Made by a program: the position numbers and the translations under genes. From contig NC_080574.1 of NCBI RefSeq assembly GCF_029962835.1, forward strand, positions 39,499,501-39,563,500: a DNA stretch of 64,000 nucleotides, given 5' to 3'. The DNA comes from Magnolia sinica (lineage: Eukaryota; Streptophyta; Magnoliopsida; Magnoliales; Magnoliaceae). Shown one piece after another: positions 22,838 through 35,284 of this stretch. The notes below the pieces were generated by a model. The model was not told where the DNA came from and made no database searches. It saw only the letters and a list, made by a program, of their open reading frames with translations. How positions within the stretch are numbered: position 1 is the stretch's first letter; every line of letters starts with the position of its first letter.

Positions 22838-25387
22838 ATGTCTTCTTCCCAATCTTCCTCTTTGAAACCCAAGTCGAATGACTCGGGTTAGAAGTATGGG
22901 CACTATCGTAGTGTTTCGGATAAGACTCACATAGTATGTGAGTTATGTGGGTATGTGAGTTCTGGTGGCATTGCAAGGCACAAGCAACACCTTGCACATT
23001 TACTGGGGTCAAATGCAAAAGCATGAGACAAAATTACTTCAGAAATCCAAAGGGAGATCATGGAGTATATAGAAAAACAATCAAAAAAGATATGCGATAG
23101 TGCCTTACGTCAGGAGGAATATTTGAAACAAGATGCATATGAAGATATAAACGTAGTTAATGTACATGAAAATAGTCTCACTCCTTCTACTTTGACAGGT
23201 TGGTCTAGACCACAAGTACAACCAACGATCTCAAAAAGAGCCCGAGGGTATGGGCCCATGGATAGATGGTGTAAACCACACCCCGAGGATGTGATGGACC
23301 AAAGAGGTAGAGGCAATGGGCTAGCTCAAACAACTTTAGAAAACCAGTATGAACAAAAAGATAGGAAAACCACTATTCAATATATTGCTAAGTGGTTTTA
23401 CCAAACTGGCATTGCTTTCAACGCCGTTAAATCGAGAAGCTTCAAAGTAATGGTTGAGGTTATAGGTCAATTTGGACCTAGGTTTAAACCTCCTTAATAT
23501 CATGAAATGAGGAAGACATGCCTGAAAACTAAAGTTGAATATACGTGATCCTTTATAACTGAATATAAGGAATCGTGGAAAACATATGGGTATTCACTAA
23601 TGGCAGATGGATGGACCGATAGATCCGGTCGGTCTCTCACTAATGACAATGTTCTTAAAGTCCGTGGATGCATCGGGCCATTCACACACAGGAAAATACT
23701 TGTTTAGTTTACTAGATACTGTAGTTGAGGAAATAGGTAAGGAATATGTTATACAAGTAGTTACAGACAACGCAGCCTCGTATGTAATGGTCGGACGTCT
23801 TCTTATGGAGAAGAGGCGTCGTTTATTTTGGACCCCTTGTGCGGCCCATTGTGTTGATCTTATGTTAGAAGATATAGGTAAGTTATTTATAAGTGTGATT
23901 GGAAGGGCTAGAAGAATCACGGTCTTTATATACAAACACGCCCTTCTTCTCAGTCGAATGAGAAAACACATTGGGGGTAACTTGCTACATCCAGTAGTCA
24001 CCCGTTTTGTTACAGTCTTTTTAACACTACAAAGATTACATACAAATAAACCAGAACTTAGAAGCTTTGTAGTGTCCGCCAATTTTACAAGTGGGCCTTG
24101 GTCAAAGAAGGCTAAAGGGAAACAGGTTCAATAAACAATCATTTCACAAAGTTTTTGGACACAAGTGGTAAAAGCATTAAAAGCATCCGAGCCCTTAGTC
24201 ACTGTGTTGCAATTGGTAGATAGAGATGAGAAGCCTGCAATGGGCTATATATATAATGCGATGGGGATGGTGAAAAATAAGATCATGGACCATTTTAACT
24301 ATAGAGACCGTGATTACAAGCCAATTTTAGATATTATAGATAGAAGATGGGGCAACCAAATGTCATCTCCATTGTATTCGGCTGCTTACACCTTAACCCG
24401 GCTTGTTTATTCGCTTCTGCTAATCCAGCAGAAGCACTTACTATGCATATGGTTGGATTTATAGATGTCTCGGAAAGAATGATTCCAGATAGAGAAGAAC
24501 ATGACAAGATCTCAACTATGCTGGACTTATATACAAAAAGTGAAAGGATATTCTCAAGGGATATCGTAATAAGGCATTGGACAATGAAATTACCCAGTAA
24601 GTACTATGAATGTCAGTCTTAGTGTCTTACAAATAGTTTTTCTACAAAGTGTCTCAAACCTACTTAAATTGTTTTTCTCAACTGACTAGTGGGTTGCCTA
24701 TGGAGTGGACCCGAACAGGAAGAATCTAGCTCTAAAGAAGCTGACTATGAGGATTCTTGGAGTCACGTGTTCTGCCAGTGGTTGCGAGCGCAATTGGAGC
24801 ACGTTCGAGGCGGTAAGTTTATTAATTGTAAATTTCAATTTTTTAGTGTAAGACCTAAACTAAATTAATTACCTAAATAGCTAATGCCAAATGCGCTTTC
24901 TTTCATGTAGATTCAGACTAAGAAAAGGAATCACCTTGAATATAATGAAAAATTGCGAGAACGATTCCAAGCTAGGAAAGAAAAGCCTGATTTCTTTGAC
25001 CATATCTGCTTAGATGAGTTGGAAGCAGATAACGAGTGACTCGTAGAAACGAAGGACCCGATATTTGCTGGAGAGGGCCTGACATGGGCGCAAGTTGAAG
25101 ATGCCGCATAGAGTCGATAGCTAGTGAAGGTACTACTCGAAAGCGAAGGATGGAGGGAGCTGGGGGGCGAGTAGTAGCCATCAACTCGTTAAAGAGATTA
25201 AGGAGATGGTAATAATGATCAAGCTGAAGATCCACCATTGGATGTTGATGAAGTATTAGTATATACAGATGATGAAGAAACGGAAGAAAAAGAAATGTAT
25301 GTGGAAGAAGAAGATGACTCGGATGATGATGGTAATGATGGTGGTGGTGGTGATATGCCACAATGGCAAATAGATCATTGTATATAG
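22838..25387 (+). pseudogene. hAT transposase (BED finger, DUF659, hATC), broken
   Basis: The ATG at 22838 starts MSSSQSSS. A BED-type zinc finger follows (CELCGYVSSGGIARHKQHL). The DUF659 core is at about 23590-23960 (MADGWTDRSGRSL, VVTDNAASYV, WTPCAAHCVDLMLEDIGK). The C-terminal dimerisation domain is at about 24690-24960 (CSASGCERNWSTFE), with a GT-AG intron at 24813-24910. An acidic tail (EEEDDSDDDGN) ends at the stop 25385-25387. Breaks include TAG at 22889, TGA at 23024, TAA at 23495 and a frame change near 23645. It encoded the cut-and-paste enzyme of the surrounding element. The acidic tail is in a different frame from the hATC domain, so its membership is inferred. Confidence 0.85.
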
Positions 25388-25802
25388 TATATGATTAGAT
25401 GAATAATAAATAAATAACTTCTTCATTTTGTTTATTAAGTGTGTTGATGTTGATTGTTGATGTAGCGTTGATGTTGAATGTTGATATTTCATATTTGTTA
25501 AATGTTAAGTCAACTATATTGTAGAATATAGAATTGTTGATGAATGATGACTTAATATTTAATTCATTATGTAATTGGTTTTATTTTACTTACATTAAAT
25601 GTATTGCAAGGGCCAATGGCATATAATAATTTATTCATTTTTTTCTTAATTTATCCCTATTTTTCTGATTTTTTTTTTTGAAAATTTTAACAAAAAATAA
25701 AATAAAAATGTGTGACCACATGCGATTGTGTGATCGCATATGTGCACAAGCATATGCAATCGCACATGATCGCATATGCGATTTAACAACATTGGCAAGT
25801 TT

Positions 25803-26300
25803 TATATTTTTTGTTAATTACCTTAACTTTGCTACTTGATCTCACATCATATTTGGTTCATGCATCGGTCCTACATCATGAGCCAAGGGCATCCACATGT
25901 GTAGGGCTGAGGGAGCAACAATCAGGGTTGTTCATCATCAAGACCTACCACCTAGAGGAAAGTCGTGCATCGTCGGTTCGGCATATGGCTTAAGGTATGT
26001 GGCCAATCTCTTTTCCTAGTATGTGGTTTTCTAGTTGATATGATTGCATATGTATGCATTTCACATGATCCTAGTTATAGAATCATAACCAAAGATTAGA
26101 TTCCATGAATAACTAACACATTCATAGTATCGGGTTCACGCCAACTTACCTACTAAAAGAAAAAAAAATAAAAAATGATATCATATCAATATCTAGTGCA
26201 GAGAAACAAATGTTCATAGTCTGGAATTTTATTTTTATTTTTTAAAAAAGGCTTATCAATTACCTTGCAATGCTTTATACATGAAAACTAGAGCATACGA
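25803..26300. other. hAT right flank, nothing firm
   Basis: This continues the pre-insertion sequence that precedes 21667. No domain, primer site or gene is recognised. Confidence 0.35.
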
Positions 26301-26307
26301 TCAATTA

Positions 26308-28083
26308 GTGTTCACAGTATCGATATCGTAACATGTATCGATGACCGGGGATACGGAAACATGTATCAATATCACCAATATTATCATTATACTCGGAAAA
26401 ATATCATTATCCGAAGGAAACATTTGGGAAATGTTGGAAAAAGGTGGAATTCTTCAATAGAACTTCAAGATATGTTAAAAGACACGTGTAGGAATAAAAA
26501 TGTTGTAAAAAAAATATACATAATAAGTTCCATTTTATAAGGGCCTAACCATGTGTTGTCGAAAAAATCATATAAAATAAATATATAAAATTTGTAGCCC
26601 ATCAATAGATTGGCCGACACTCATTCATCATATATAAAATTCTCACATTAATTACCAATGAAAAACACATATTTTCCAATATAAAAATGGAAAATTTAGG
26701 ATTTCACTGATCTCTCCCATTTTTCACTTAAGGGCCTGTTTGGTTAACCATTTACCACCAAAAAATAAATAAATAATGATGGGGACATCACAATGATTAT
26801 TTTAATATCTATTTAGATTGGAGGGAACATAGGTATAGGTAAGTCTGCCTCGAAAACTGAAATTGCATTGGACAGTATTGCCTTTGTAAAATCCATAGGC
26901 CCCACCATGATGGATGTTTCTGATCCACAACATCCATCCATTTTACTAGCTCATTTAAGGGCACAAGCCCAAAAATGAGGTAGATTGTATGCTTAAGTGG
27001 ACCACACCACCAGTATCAAGAGGGATAATAACTTCCACCGTTAAAAGCTGAAATTCATGTAGGACCCACAGTGATGTTTATCAATCGTCCAACCCGTTCA
27101 TGAGATCATAAAGTCATTGATGAACTAAAAACACAAATATTAGCTTGATAATAAAAAAAAAAACCATTGTGGCCCCCAAAAAGTTTCCAACAGTAGGTGT
27201 TAGATTCCCACCGTGATTTGTGGTGTGGTCCACATGCGCTTTGGATTTGCCTCGTTTTTGGGCTCATGCCCTAAAATGAGCTGATAAAACGAATGGATGA
27301 CATGGATCAAACACATACATTAAAGTGGTATAGTTGTCAACATCATCTAGGAAGCTTACATGAATTTAGAATGGTAAATAGTTATTACCCATTTACCAGC
27401 ATTTACTACGGTAAACGATTAACCAAACAGGCCCTAAATATTAATTTTTTGCCACAAATCCATCTAAATGCATGACAATCATGCATGGACATGGATTTCC
27501 ATTGCAATCCATGCTAACATTTGAAAAAAAAATAATTTGAAGTTTATATGAATTTTTTGTCACTTTTGAGTTTCAGCCTATGTCCATCTTGAGTCGAGAT
27601 TTCTTCCCAAATCCAAACTTTGATTCAATAAAAATGAAGAGAGATTAAAGATTTAAAATCACCTAAGGAACAAAATTCCAAAAAAAAAAAACCCAAAAAA
27701 ATGGAGATTTTTTGGGCTTTTAGAAAATTTCCTAATTTTCTGTTAATTTTCACTCATTTATTGATATTTAACCCGTTATTGGGGATACTATCACTATATC
27801 AGAGATATTATCAATTGTATCACTAATGCCAAGGAACTTGTATATATATAGCCAATCAATAGATCAACAACACTCATTCATATATAAAATTTCTACATTA
27901 ATTACTAGTGAAAAAATACTATCGATGGCATCACTAATACCAGGAAACTTTTACAAGGGATTCTTCTCAAAATATTAGCAATATTTGAACATTTTTAAAC
28001 TTCCAGTGGTTTCAATATTGCCGACCTAGCGATATCAATAATATCGGCAATATTGCTAATAATATCGCCAATATTTAGAACAC
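26308..28083. mobile_element. ATATCG-rich element with GTGTTC ends, hosting a MITE
   Basis: The left end is GTGTTCACAGTATCGATATCG. The right end, read inward, is GTGTTCTAAATATTGGCG. The body is rich in ATATCG, CGATATC and AATATTG strings, as in the element at 14833-15633. A block around 26598-26670 (CATCAATAGATTGGCC..ACTCATTCAT) recurs at 27846-27912, so there was internal duplication. A 703-bp Tourist-like MITE sits inside. No clear target duplication is seen. Confidence 0.55.
26732..27434. mobile_element. Tourist-like MITE (TAA duplication) carrying the palindromic core
   Basis: TAA flanks both sides (26729-26731 and 27435-27437). Terminal inverted repeats start GGGCCTGTTTGGTTAA and are identical for 16 bp, then continue with two mismatches to 25 bp. 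This fits PIF/Harbinger-type Tourist elements. The interior (about 26897-27330) is a copy of the GGCCCCACCATGATG foldback core shared with other MITEs of the window. Confidence 0.85.
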
Positions 28084-28259
28084 AACCACCGATAACCCTT
28101 ATCTTCTTCGAAGTCCATTTATAAGGCCATAAGGGGGTTCTTAGATGTAAATGCTTTATGGTCTTGTACATGGAATTGGTTGATTCAAGGACAGACTAGT
28201 CCCTCTTAAGATAGTAAACTACTTTAATTCAATGGTAAAATGAAAGTAAATACCCACAT

Positions 28260-29597
28260 TGATGCAGGACGGATGACCTATACTAGGATGATGCAAATAA
28301 ATTAATTAATGGATTACTAGAGTAAATCAAAGCATAAAATAAAGCCAATTTACCACAAATTTAGAGAAAGCAAATATTCAATTAAGCCCAAGTTCAAGAC
28401 GACATCACAATCCGGCAAAATAGACCCTTAAAGCTATTGATCGGACATGGCCCAATGGAAGTTAGAACTTCCATCTAGCATAGGATTCGTTCTAAATTCG
28501 AGGATTCACTTGCACTTTGTTGGGGTTTGAATGGATTAGGGTTTAGGTTTGGAAATGAAGAAATTGAGAATTTAGGGTTTTAGAAAAGGCTAGGGTTAGG
28601 ATTAGAGTTTATAAAATAGAGAAGAAGAGAAGGCTAGGTTTAGGATTATAGTTTTATAAAATAGAGAAGAGAAAGGATCAATGAGGGGGAGACCGTTTGA
28701 CTGTACAGATGTTGTACGGACAGGTCCGTGCAGTGTATAGGCAAGTTCGTACAATTGTACGAACGGAGTGGTGGGGCTGGCTCAATTTGGTCAGTGATGA
28801 GTTAGGGTTTGAGAAAGAAGAGTGAAATTTTCAATGGAAAAAAAAAAGGTTTGAGAGAGAAGAAAGAAATACCTTGCTAGAAATAAGAAAGATAACTTGG
28901 AATTACTCCAATGGTTTCATGCCAAATTCCATTCACAGAAAGTTTTTTTTTTTTTTTTACTCAAAAGAAACAATGTAAAGAAATTTCATTCAATATCAAT
29001 AATCTCAAGTGTCAAACAAGTATATATAAGAAAACCGAAGTAAACCCTAAGTTTAGAACTATTCTTGACTGTCCGAATCTATTAACGGTCAAGATCAAAA
29101 GATAAATCTCTAATAACCTAAAATATAACAAAAAAGAAAGCAGAAATAAAGATGTGCCACATGGCACAAGGATGGTCTCTAACGTGCAACAGTTATATTC
29201 ACATGTGATCAATGGCCTGGGTGAATGTCGTCCAACGTGTCCATCGCTCAAATGTGTAGACTAGAGTGTCCGTTCATCTAAACTTGAGTCTCCGAACATA
29301 TCCAACAATCCGGATCACCAAACTGATATGTCCAATATATCCAACTGCATGATCTGACGTTTGTAACGTACAAATGTGGTCCAGGTCAAGCTAGGTGACG
29401 TCCAAACAGTCCAAAGATGTATTAATCAATTCCATATAAGCAACCCATATGCATCTTCACAATGTGGGGTCTTCAAAGATGTTCAGCCATGCATATTGGG
29501 TCTTTAACACGGCTAAGAACTCGAATTGGGTCCATTGGACCCCATGTAATGATCATCCAACCGATCAACTCGTGTAGGTGCTCGAATGCCCTCATCA
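28260..29597 (-). repeat. retrotransposon 1, 3' LTR (1338 bp)
   Basis: Starts TG, ends CA, and is flanked on the outside by CACAT. It is uninterrupted, so it gives the original LTR length. It contains AGGGTTT-rich and poly-A tracts in its middle. Confidence 0.9.
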
Positions 29598-29606
29598 ACT
29601 CCTCTT
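29598..29606 (-). other. retrotransposon 1, polypurine tract
   Basis: On the minus strand AAGAGGAGT immediately precedes the 3' LTR (TGATGAGGGC). It is the expected primer site for second-strand synthesis. Confidence 0.65.
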
Positions 29607-29756
29607 AGCTGAGAAGAGTTCGCCTCTGGCAAAATAAAACTACGATAACACTTCAAAAGATCTGGGTCTAGTATCCAAGTGTTATTTGACTCTAGCCCGT
29701 TTTTCCAACTGACAGGATACTTTTGAAAACCTCCATGTGTGGTGGAAACTGTCTGT

Positions 29757-32700
29757 TCATCCAAGATACATTCTATCTCTCCTCTTTTGGTAAGGTATGG
29801 ATGGTAAAGGAAGCAAAGAATAAGAAGGTTGGTTTGGTAAGAGCCACGGGTCATGGAATAGATTGGGAGAACCACTATCTGGGTCAATGCGAGGGTTGGG
29901 AGAAGGGCTAGCGGGTGAAAGTGTTGGACCATTAAATGACACGAGATCTTCCACATTGAATGTAGAACTAATGCCCATATCAGGTGGGAGATCTACAACA
30001 TATGCATTGCAACCCAAATTTTTAATATCTTATAAGGTTTAGCACTGCGGGCTAGTAATTTCTTCACAGCCCCTTGCGGAAACCGTTCTAGCCTTCTTCG
30101 GACAATTACATAACCTCCTACCTAGAATTCCTTAAACTTGCGATGAGAATCAACAAATATTTTATACTTTTCACTGCTCATGGTAATTCGTTTTTTAAGT
30201 TTATTATGTAAATCATGAATATGCCATGCAAATGTATCTGCAGACTCTGATGGCCTATGGGAGACTGACATGGGAATGAGATCTATAGGCATCCTAGGCT
30301 TGTAACCATGAACTACTTCAAAAGGATTCATGTCTATCAACCTATTGACCGAACTGTTATAAGCAAACTCCGTAACTGCTAAAACTGAATCCCAAGTCCT
30401 CATATGGTCACCCACAAGACATTGCAACAAGTAACCTAAGCTTTGATTGATCACTTCCGTTTGACCGTCAGTTTGAGGGTGGTATGCTATCGAGAACTAG
30501 TCTCGTACCCATCATATGCCAAAGTGTTTTCTAAAAATAGTCATGAACCTCACATCTCCATCAGACACAATGGTCTTCGACAAAACATGCAAGTGAACCA
30601 CCTCTCCAAAGAAAAGCTTGGCAATTTTTTAGGCATCAGATGTTTTAGAATATGGAAGAAAGTTTTAGAATATGGAAGAAAATTGGCAATTTTTGAAAAA
30701 CGGTCCACCACCACAAAAATGGAATTGTGCTTTCTGTTCGTCTTGGGTAGCCCAAGCATGAAATCTATACTGATATCTTGCCAAGGAGCATGTGGTACTA
30801 GCAATAGCCTATGTAATCCAATATTTTACCTTTTTGCTTTGCTAGCTGACCAGTCCTACATTGCCTAATAATTTTGGCAATGTCTCGCTTGAGACTGGGC
30901 CAATAAAATATGTCATTGACAAGGATAATCGTCTTGTCTCTAGCAAATGATTGGTTACTCTTCCGGCATGATGAAGCTCCCAAACTAGAAAAACCCATAT
31001 AGAAGTGCGGGGAATGTAAAGTCGATCACCTTTAAATAAGAACTCGTCAATCAGGACAAACCCACTGTCACTCCTCGACCGATCACCCAAAAGTGGCGTG
31101 TACACCTTCCCAAAATCTAGGCACATAAAATATTCTTCTTTCAACTGATCGAACCCAATGACTTCCACGCTCATGGATTGAATTAACGCCTCTACGGCTA
31201 AGGGCATCAACAAATTTGTTCTCGACCCCGGCTTTGTGTTTCAAAACAAAAGTGTACTCTTGGAGAAACTCAACCCACTTGGCAGGCCTTAGGTTTAATT
31301 CCGCTTGGGAGTTGAGGTATTGCAAGGCCTCGTGGTAAGAAAATAAGATGAACTCTTGCAGTAGTAGGTAATGTCGCCAATGTCACAAGGATTGTACTAC
31401 CGTGTAGAATTCCTTATCATAGGTAGAGTATCATTGTTTCGCCTCGTTCAACTTCTCACTAAAATAGGCAACATGATGCCCTTCTTGGATAAGCACACCA
31501 CCTATACCTATATTAGATGCATCAAACACAACCTCAGAGACTTTAGAAAAGTTAGGAAGGCACATGACAAGAGCCTCAATTATTTTAGCCTTAATCTCCT
31601 TGGACACTTTGGAGGCAGCATTAGTCCATTAGAACTCTCCCTTTTTAATGCAATCAATGATAGGAGCCATAATGAAACTAAAGCCTCGAATGAACTACCT
31701 ATAAAAAGTAGCTAAGTTGTGGAAGCTACGCACCTCATGAATGTTTTGCGGTTCGGGCCAACTTACTATAGCCTTGACTTTCTCAGGATCCGCAGATATG
31801 CCCTCGAATGAAACAATGAACCCTAAGAAGATAACTTTATCAGACATGAAAAAACACTTCTTCAAGTTGGCATATAGTTTCTCATTTCTAAGGACCCCGC
31901 AAACTTGCATCAAATAGTGGTGTTGTTCCTTGGAAGTACCATAAATAAGGATATCGTCGAAATATACCGCCAAGAACTTACACATAAAAGGCCTCAACAC
32001 CTAGGTCATCACTCTCATGAATGTACTCGGAGCGTTAGTCACTCATATAGCCCATCCTTCATCTTGAAGGATGTCTTCCATTCATCTCTTAGGCGAATAC
32101 ATATTTGATGATACCCACTTTTGAGGTCAATTTTAGATAAGATCATGGCATTGGCCATTATATCCAACATGTCATCAAGGCGCGGTATAGGAAACCGATA
32201 CTTGACCGTGATCTTGTTGATGGCCCGACTGTCCACGCACATGCGCCACGTGCCATCTTTCTTAGGCATGAGGAGGGCTGGCACAGTCCACAGACTCATA
32301 ACTTTCCTGAATGAACCCTTTACTAAGAAGCTCATTAACTTGCTTCTTCGATTCCTCATGCTCTACGGGGTTCATTCGGTTGTGGAGGAGGTTTGGAAGA
32401 GCCAATCAAGGGACTAAATTGATAGCATGCTTAATGTTCTGCATGGGTGGAAGCTCATTCAGATCCTCTGGTAAAACATCATGAAACTCCTCCAATACCG
32501 GAATCACATCAGGTGGCAACTTTACGCTAACCTCAGAGATAACCTCTCTTGCCATTAGGGCATACACCATCGAAGAAACTCTAGCTTCTCTTTCAAACTC
32601 TTTTGTGTTTATTATATGGAGAGACTTAGGTTGAGGTTTCTTCACATCTTTTAAGACACCCTTCTTTCCGTCCTCCTTGTCTGAGGCGCTTTTGGGTTGG

Positions 32701-32990
32701 AGAGGATTTAAACTGATCCTCTTACCTTTGTAAATAAAAGAAGACATATTCGAACGGCCAAATAGTGTCACATCACGATCATACAGCCAAGGTCTGTCCA
32801 AAATGATGTGGCCTATATCCATAGGCAAAACATCACTCACCACAACGTGTCTTTGTAGGAAGAAAATTGAATGGGAACAAGACACCACTGAGAAACTAGC
32901 ATCGATGACACATCAACCCATGAAACTCGATAGGGTTAAGGGTGAAGGACGGGCTTCAAAGCCAAATAGATACAGCGCTAGTGGAGACCA
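29757..32990 (-). pseudogene. retrotransposon 1 pol remnant (PR linker, RT, RNase H, integrase)
   Basis: Reading downward: a protease-to-RT linker (32888-32406), RT fingers ([20 protein letters not shown]), the RT active site YFDDILIY (about 31960), RNase H end (HKAGVENKFVDALSRRG, 31250), the integrase zinc region (about 30900) where CRTG replaces the usual Cys-x-x-Cys, the integrase core (DFMLGLPKTNRKHNS, 30760) and its C-terminal part (NAYVVDLPPDMGISS, about 29990). In-frame stops interrupt RT near 32045 and 32005, and a 20-bp tandem duplication at 30643-30682 shifts the integrase frame. I see no chromodomain. It would have encoded the replication and integration enzymes. The retropepsin active site was not located. 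Confidence 0.85.
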
Positions 32991-34287
32991 CATTGGTGCA
33001 ACTACTACTATCAATTATTACTTTACAGTTTTTGTCACCACACTTAGCATGAGTATGAAAAATTAAATTCCCGCATCAATCATCACTTTCTTTGGTGTGG
33101 GCCAAGGCGCATCTAACAACTATAAGCCACGGCTTCAACTTAAGCTTCTTCATCACGAGCACCAACTTCAGGCTCATAGACTTCTTCTTCATAATCGCCC
33201 TGATCATCCCCATCCAACCCGCCAATCACGAGGGCCCTATTTTGCTCTTTCGTAGGGCATTGGTATGTGAAATGGTCGTATCCTTGGCAGTCGTAACACC
33301 ACGCTTACTCACCTCCCCTCGAGCTAGTACTAGCTAAACCTTTACCCTTCACATCCCGGTTATTGGACAAAGTGTCAATAGGGGCTTTAGAATGACTCCC
33401 GAAATTAGGCTTAGCTCCCTAGGGAGTTGCCTTGACATTGGAATCACATGAGTCGAATCGCCTCACGATATGGTTTCAGATGCTGCTCAAGTTCTTGCAC
33501 CACTTGATATGCATGCTCTAAGGTGCTAATGTCATGAGGAATGAGCTCATGCCGAAGCTAGGGTCGGAGGCTCATTCTAAAGCGAGAAATGGTCGCTAAC
33601 AGGTCCTCCCTGATGTTACATCGCATCATATACTCATCAAATTTTACGATGTAATCAACCGCATGCATAGATCTCTAACGAAGGGACTGCCACTAATCCA
33701 CGAACTTATGGTGGTAAGAAAGAGGGAGATGTTTTTCCTTTAAGATCACTTTCATCTCAGTCCATTGTGAGATTGATCTTCACCAGACCTCTCAATCTTC
33801 CGCTCAACATTCGTCCAAAACAGTTTGGCTTGGCCCACCAACTTCATCTTGGTGAACTTCACCGGACGACTATCAGACATTGTACCACTCAAAATAATGA
33901 TCCCTGTCTGCAAGCCAATCGAGGAATGTCTTTGGGTCCAAGCGATTGTCATAACTCGGCGCTTCAATCTTTACGTTCTTCATCACTCACTCATTAGGAT
34001 CAAGGTGAGTTTGATACTCTCCAATGGGCGATTGGGTACACCCTCCACCACGACCAACACCTCGGCCACACCCTATCTCATGTCCTCCACCTTGACCTCC
34101 CGCTTAGGATTGATCATTTTCCAAATTTTCAGTCTGCATGGACGGAAGTTTCCAACTTGGTCATGCGAGTATTGGTCTCATTCCAGAGGGCTATTAATTG
34201 GTTATTGGTGGTTCTACTTTAGGCCTTGATGTCCGCGAGACGATTATTTATGGCATTGATAGCCTTGACAAGTTGTTCCGAATTCAT
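32991..34287 (-). pseudogene. retrotransposon 1 gag remnant
   Basis: The likely start is the ATG at 34287 (MNSEQLVKAINAINNRLAD), just inside the primer site. The capsid-like segment lies at about 33870-33752 (RPVKFTKMKLVGQAKLFW). A CCHC zinc knuckle is intact at 33298-33257 (CYDCQGYDHFTYQC). Gag forms the particle and binds the RNA. Frame changes between these segments show it is broken. Confidence 0.8.
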
Positions 34288-34478
34288 TGTGGGGTGTAGA
34301 CCAAAACCACGCCCACTACAGGTGGGCATAAACTGGGCACGCTAACTGGGAAAGGCAGACAACTAAATTCCCTAAACGCAATGTGATGAAGATGGAAAAA
34401 GCTGCTAACTCTAGACGCAGCAATATGAAAACCCTAGACTCTAAATGCAATGGACTCACTAAACCCTATGCTAACCTA

Positions 34479-34491
34479 GGCTCTGATACCA
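34479..34491 (-). other. retrotransposon 1, primer-binding site (initiator Met tRNA)
   Basis: On the minus strand TGGTATCAGAGCC lies five bases inside the 5' LTR. This is the classic complement of the 3' end of plant initiator methionine tRNA. It fixes the element's orientation. Confidence 0.9.
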
Positions 34492-34526
34492 AGATTTGAT
34501 GCAAGATGGATGACCTAAACTGGGAT

Positions 34527-35161
34527 AATTTCTTATGTGAGTCTGAAAGAAACCTTGATGTAACATTGACGGCTTTTCCATGGCATTATGGAGCTCCTTT
34601 GAAGGTGGCAGCTTTTAGGTAGCTAGTGGGGAGGAATAAATTTCTAACTATCGACAATCTGTGCAAGAAAAAGATGATCATTCTGAACGTTTGTTTGATG
34701 TGCTTAAAAGACGCTGAATCTGTGGATCACTTGTTCATTCATTGCCTTTTTGCCAAGGAGGTCTAGGATAATTTCTTACAATTTTTTGGGGTTCATTGGG
34801 CATTTCCAAAGAAGATAAGAGGAACTTCTTATAGCCTGACATGGGGGAGGGATAGGGAAAGAAGGGACAAGGAGGTGGCGTTTAAGTTTGTTGGAAAGTC
34901 TATGGGCTTTATGGTGGGAAAGGAATGAGCGATGGTTCAGAAACAAAAGAAATGAAGCAGTGCAAGTTTTCCAGCAAGCTATCCTTAATGTGAAGGAGTG
35001 GGCAGAAGTGTAATTTGTTCACTTTCCTTTTCTTATCGTTTTGGGGGGTAGCTCTGGTGTTGCTCTTATTCTTTTGTATATTTGTAATTTCAGGCTTTGG
35101 CCTTTTTTTCAATGAAATTTCATCAATGTTCAAAAAGGAGAAAAAAAAAAAAAAGAATTAT
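34527..35161 (+). mobile_element. L1-type LINE 3' fragment inside the LTR
   Basis: CTAAACTGGGAT (34515-34526) and CTAAACTAGGAT (35162-35173) are a 12-bp target duplication with one mismatch. The insert encodes the C-terminal zinc-finger region of L1 ORF2 (YGAPLKVAAF, VDHLFIHCLFAKEV, ALWWERNERWFRNK) with stops. It ends in a 3' tail with TTTCAATGAAATTTC and a poly-A run. It is 5'-truncated. Confidence 0.85.
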
Positions 35162-35284
35162 CTAAACTAGGATGATGCAAATAAATTAATTAACGGATTA
35201 CCAAGTAAATCAAAGTATATAATAAAGCCAATCTACCACAAACTTGGAGAAATCAAATATTCAATTAAGCTCAAGTTCAAGAAC

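Larger units (their letters stand above)
21675..25794 (+). mobile_element. hAT transposon with intact ends, 4.1 kb
   Basis: The 8-bp direct repeat GCAAGTTT lies exactly outside both ends (21667-21674 and 25795-25802), the size expected for hAT elements. The left end starts CAACGTTGTC, and the right end read inward starts CAATGTTGTT. Both subterminal regions are packed with ATGCGATCGCAT-like motifs. The interior carries a BED-finger/hAT transposase that is now broken, so the element could move only with enzyme from elsewhere. Confidence 0.9.

Noticed and set aside
34479-34491. tRNA gene fragments at the initiator-Met matches (also 59704-59715)
   Set aside because: They are 12-13-bp primer-binding sites next to LTRs, not tRNA genes.
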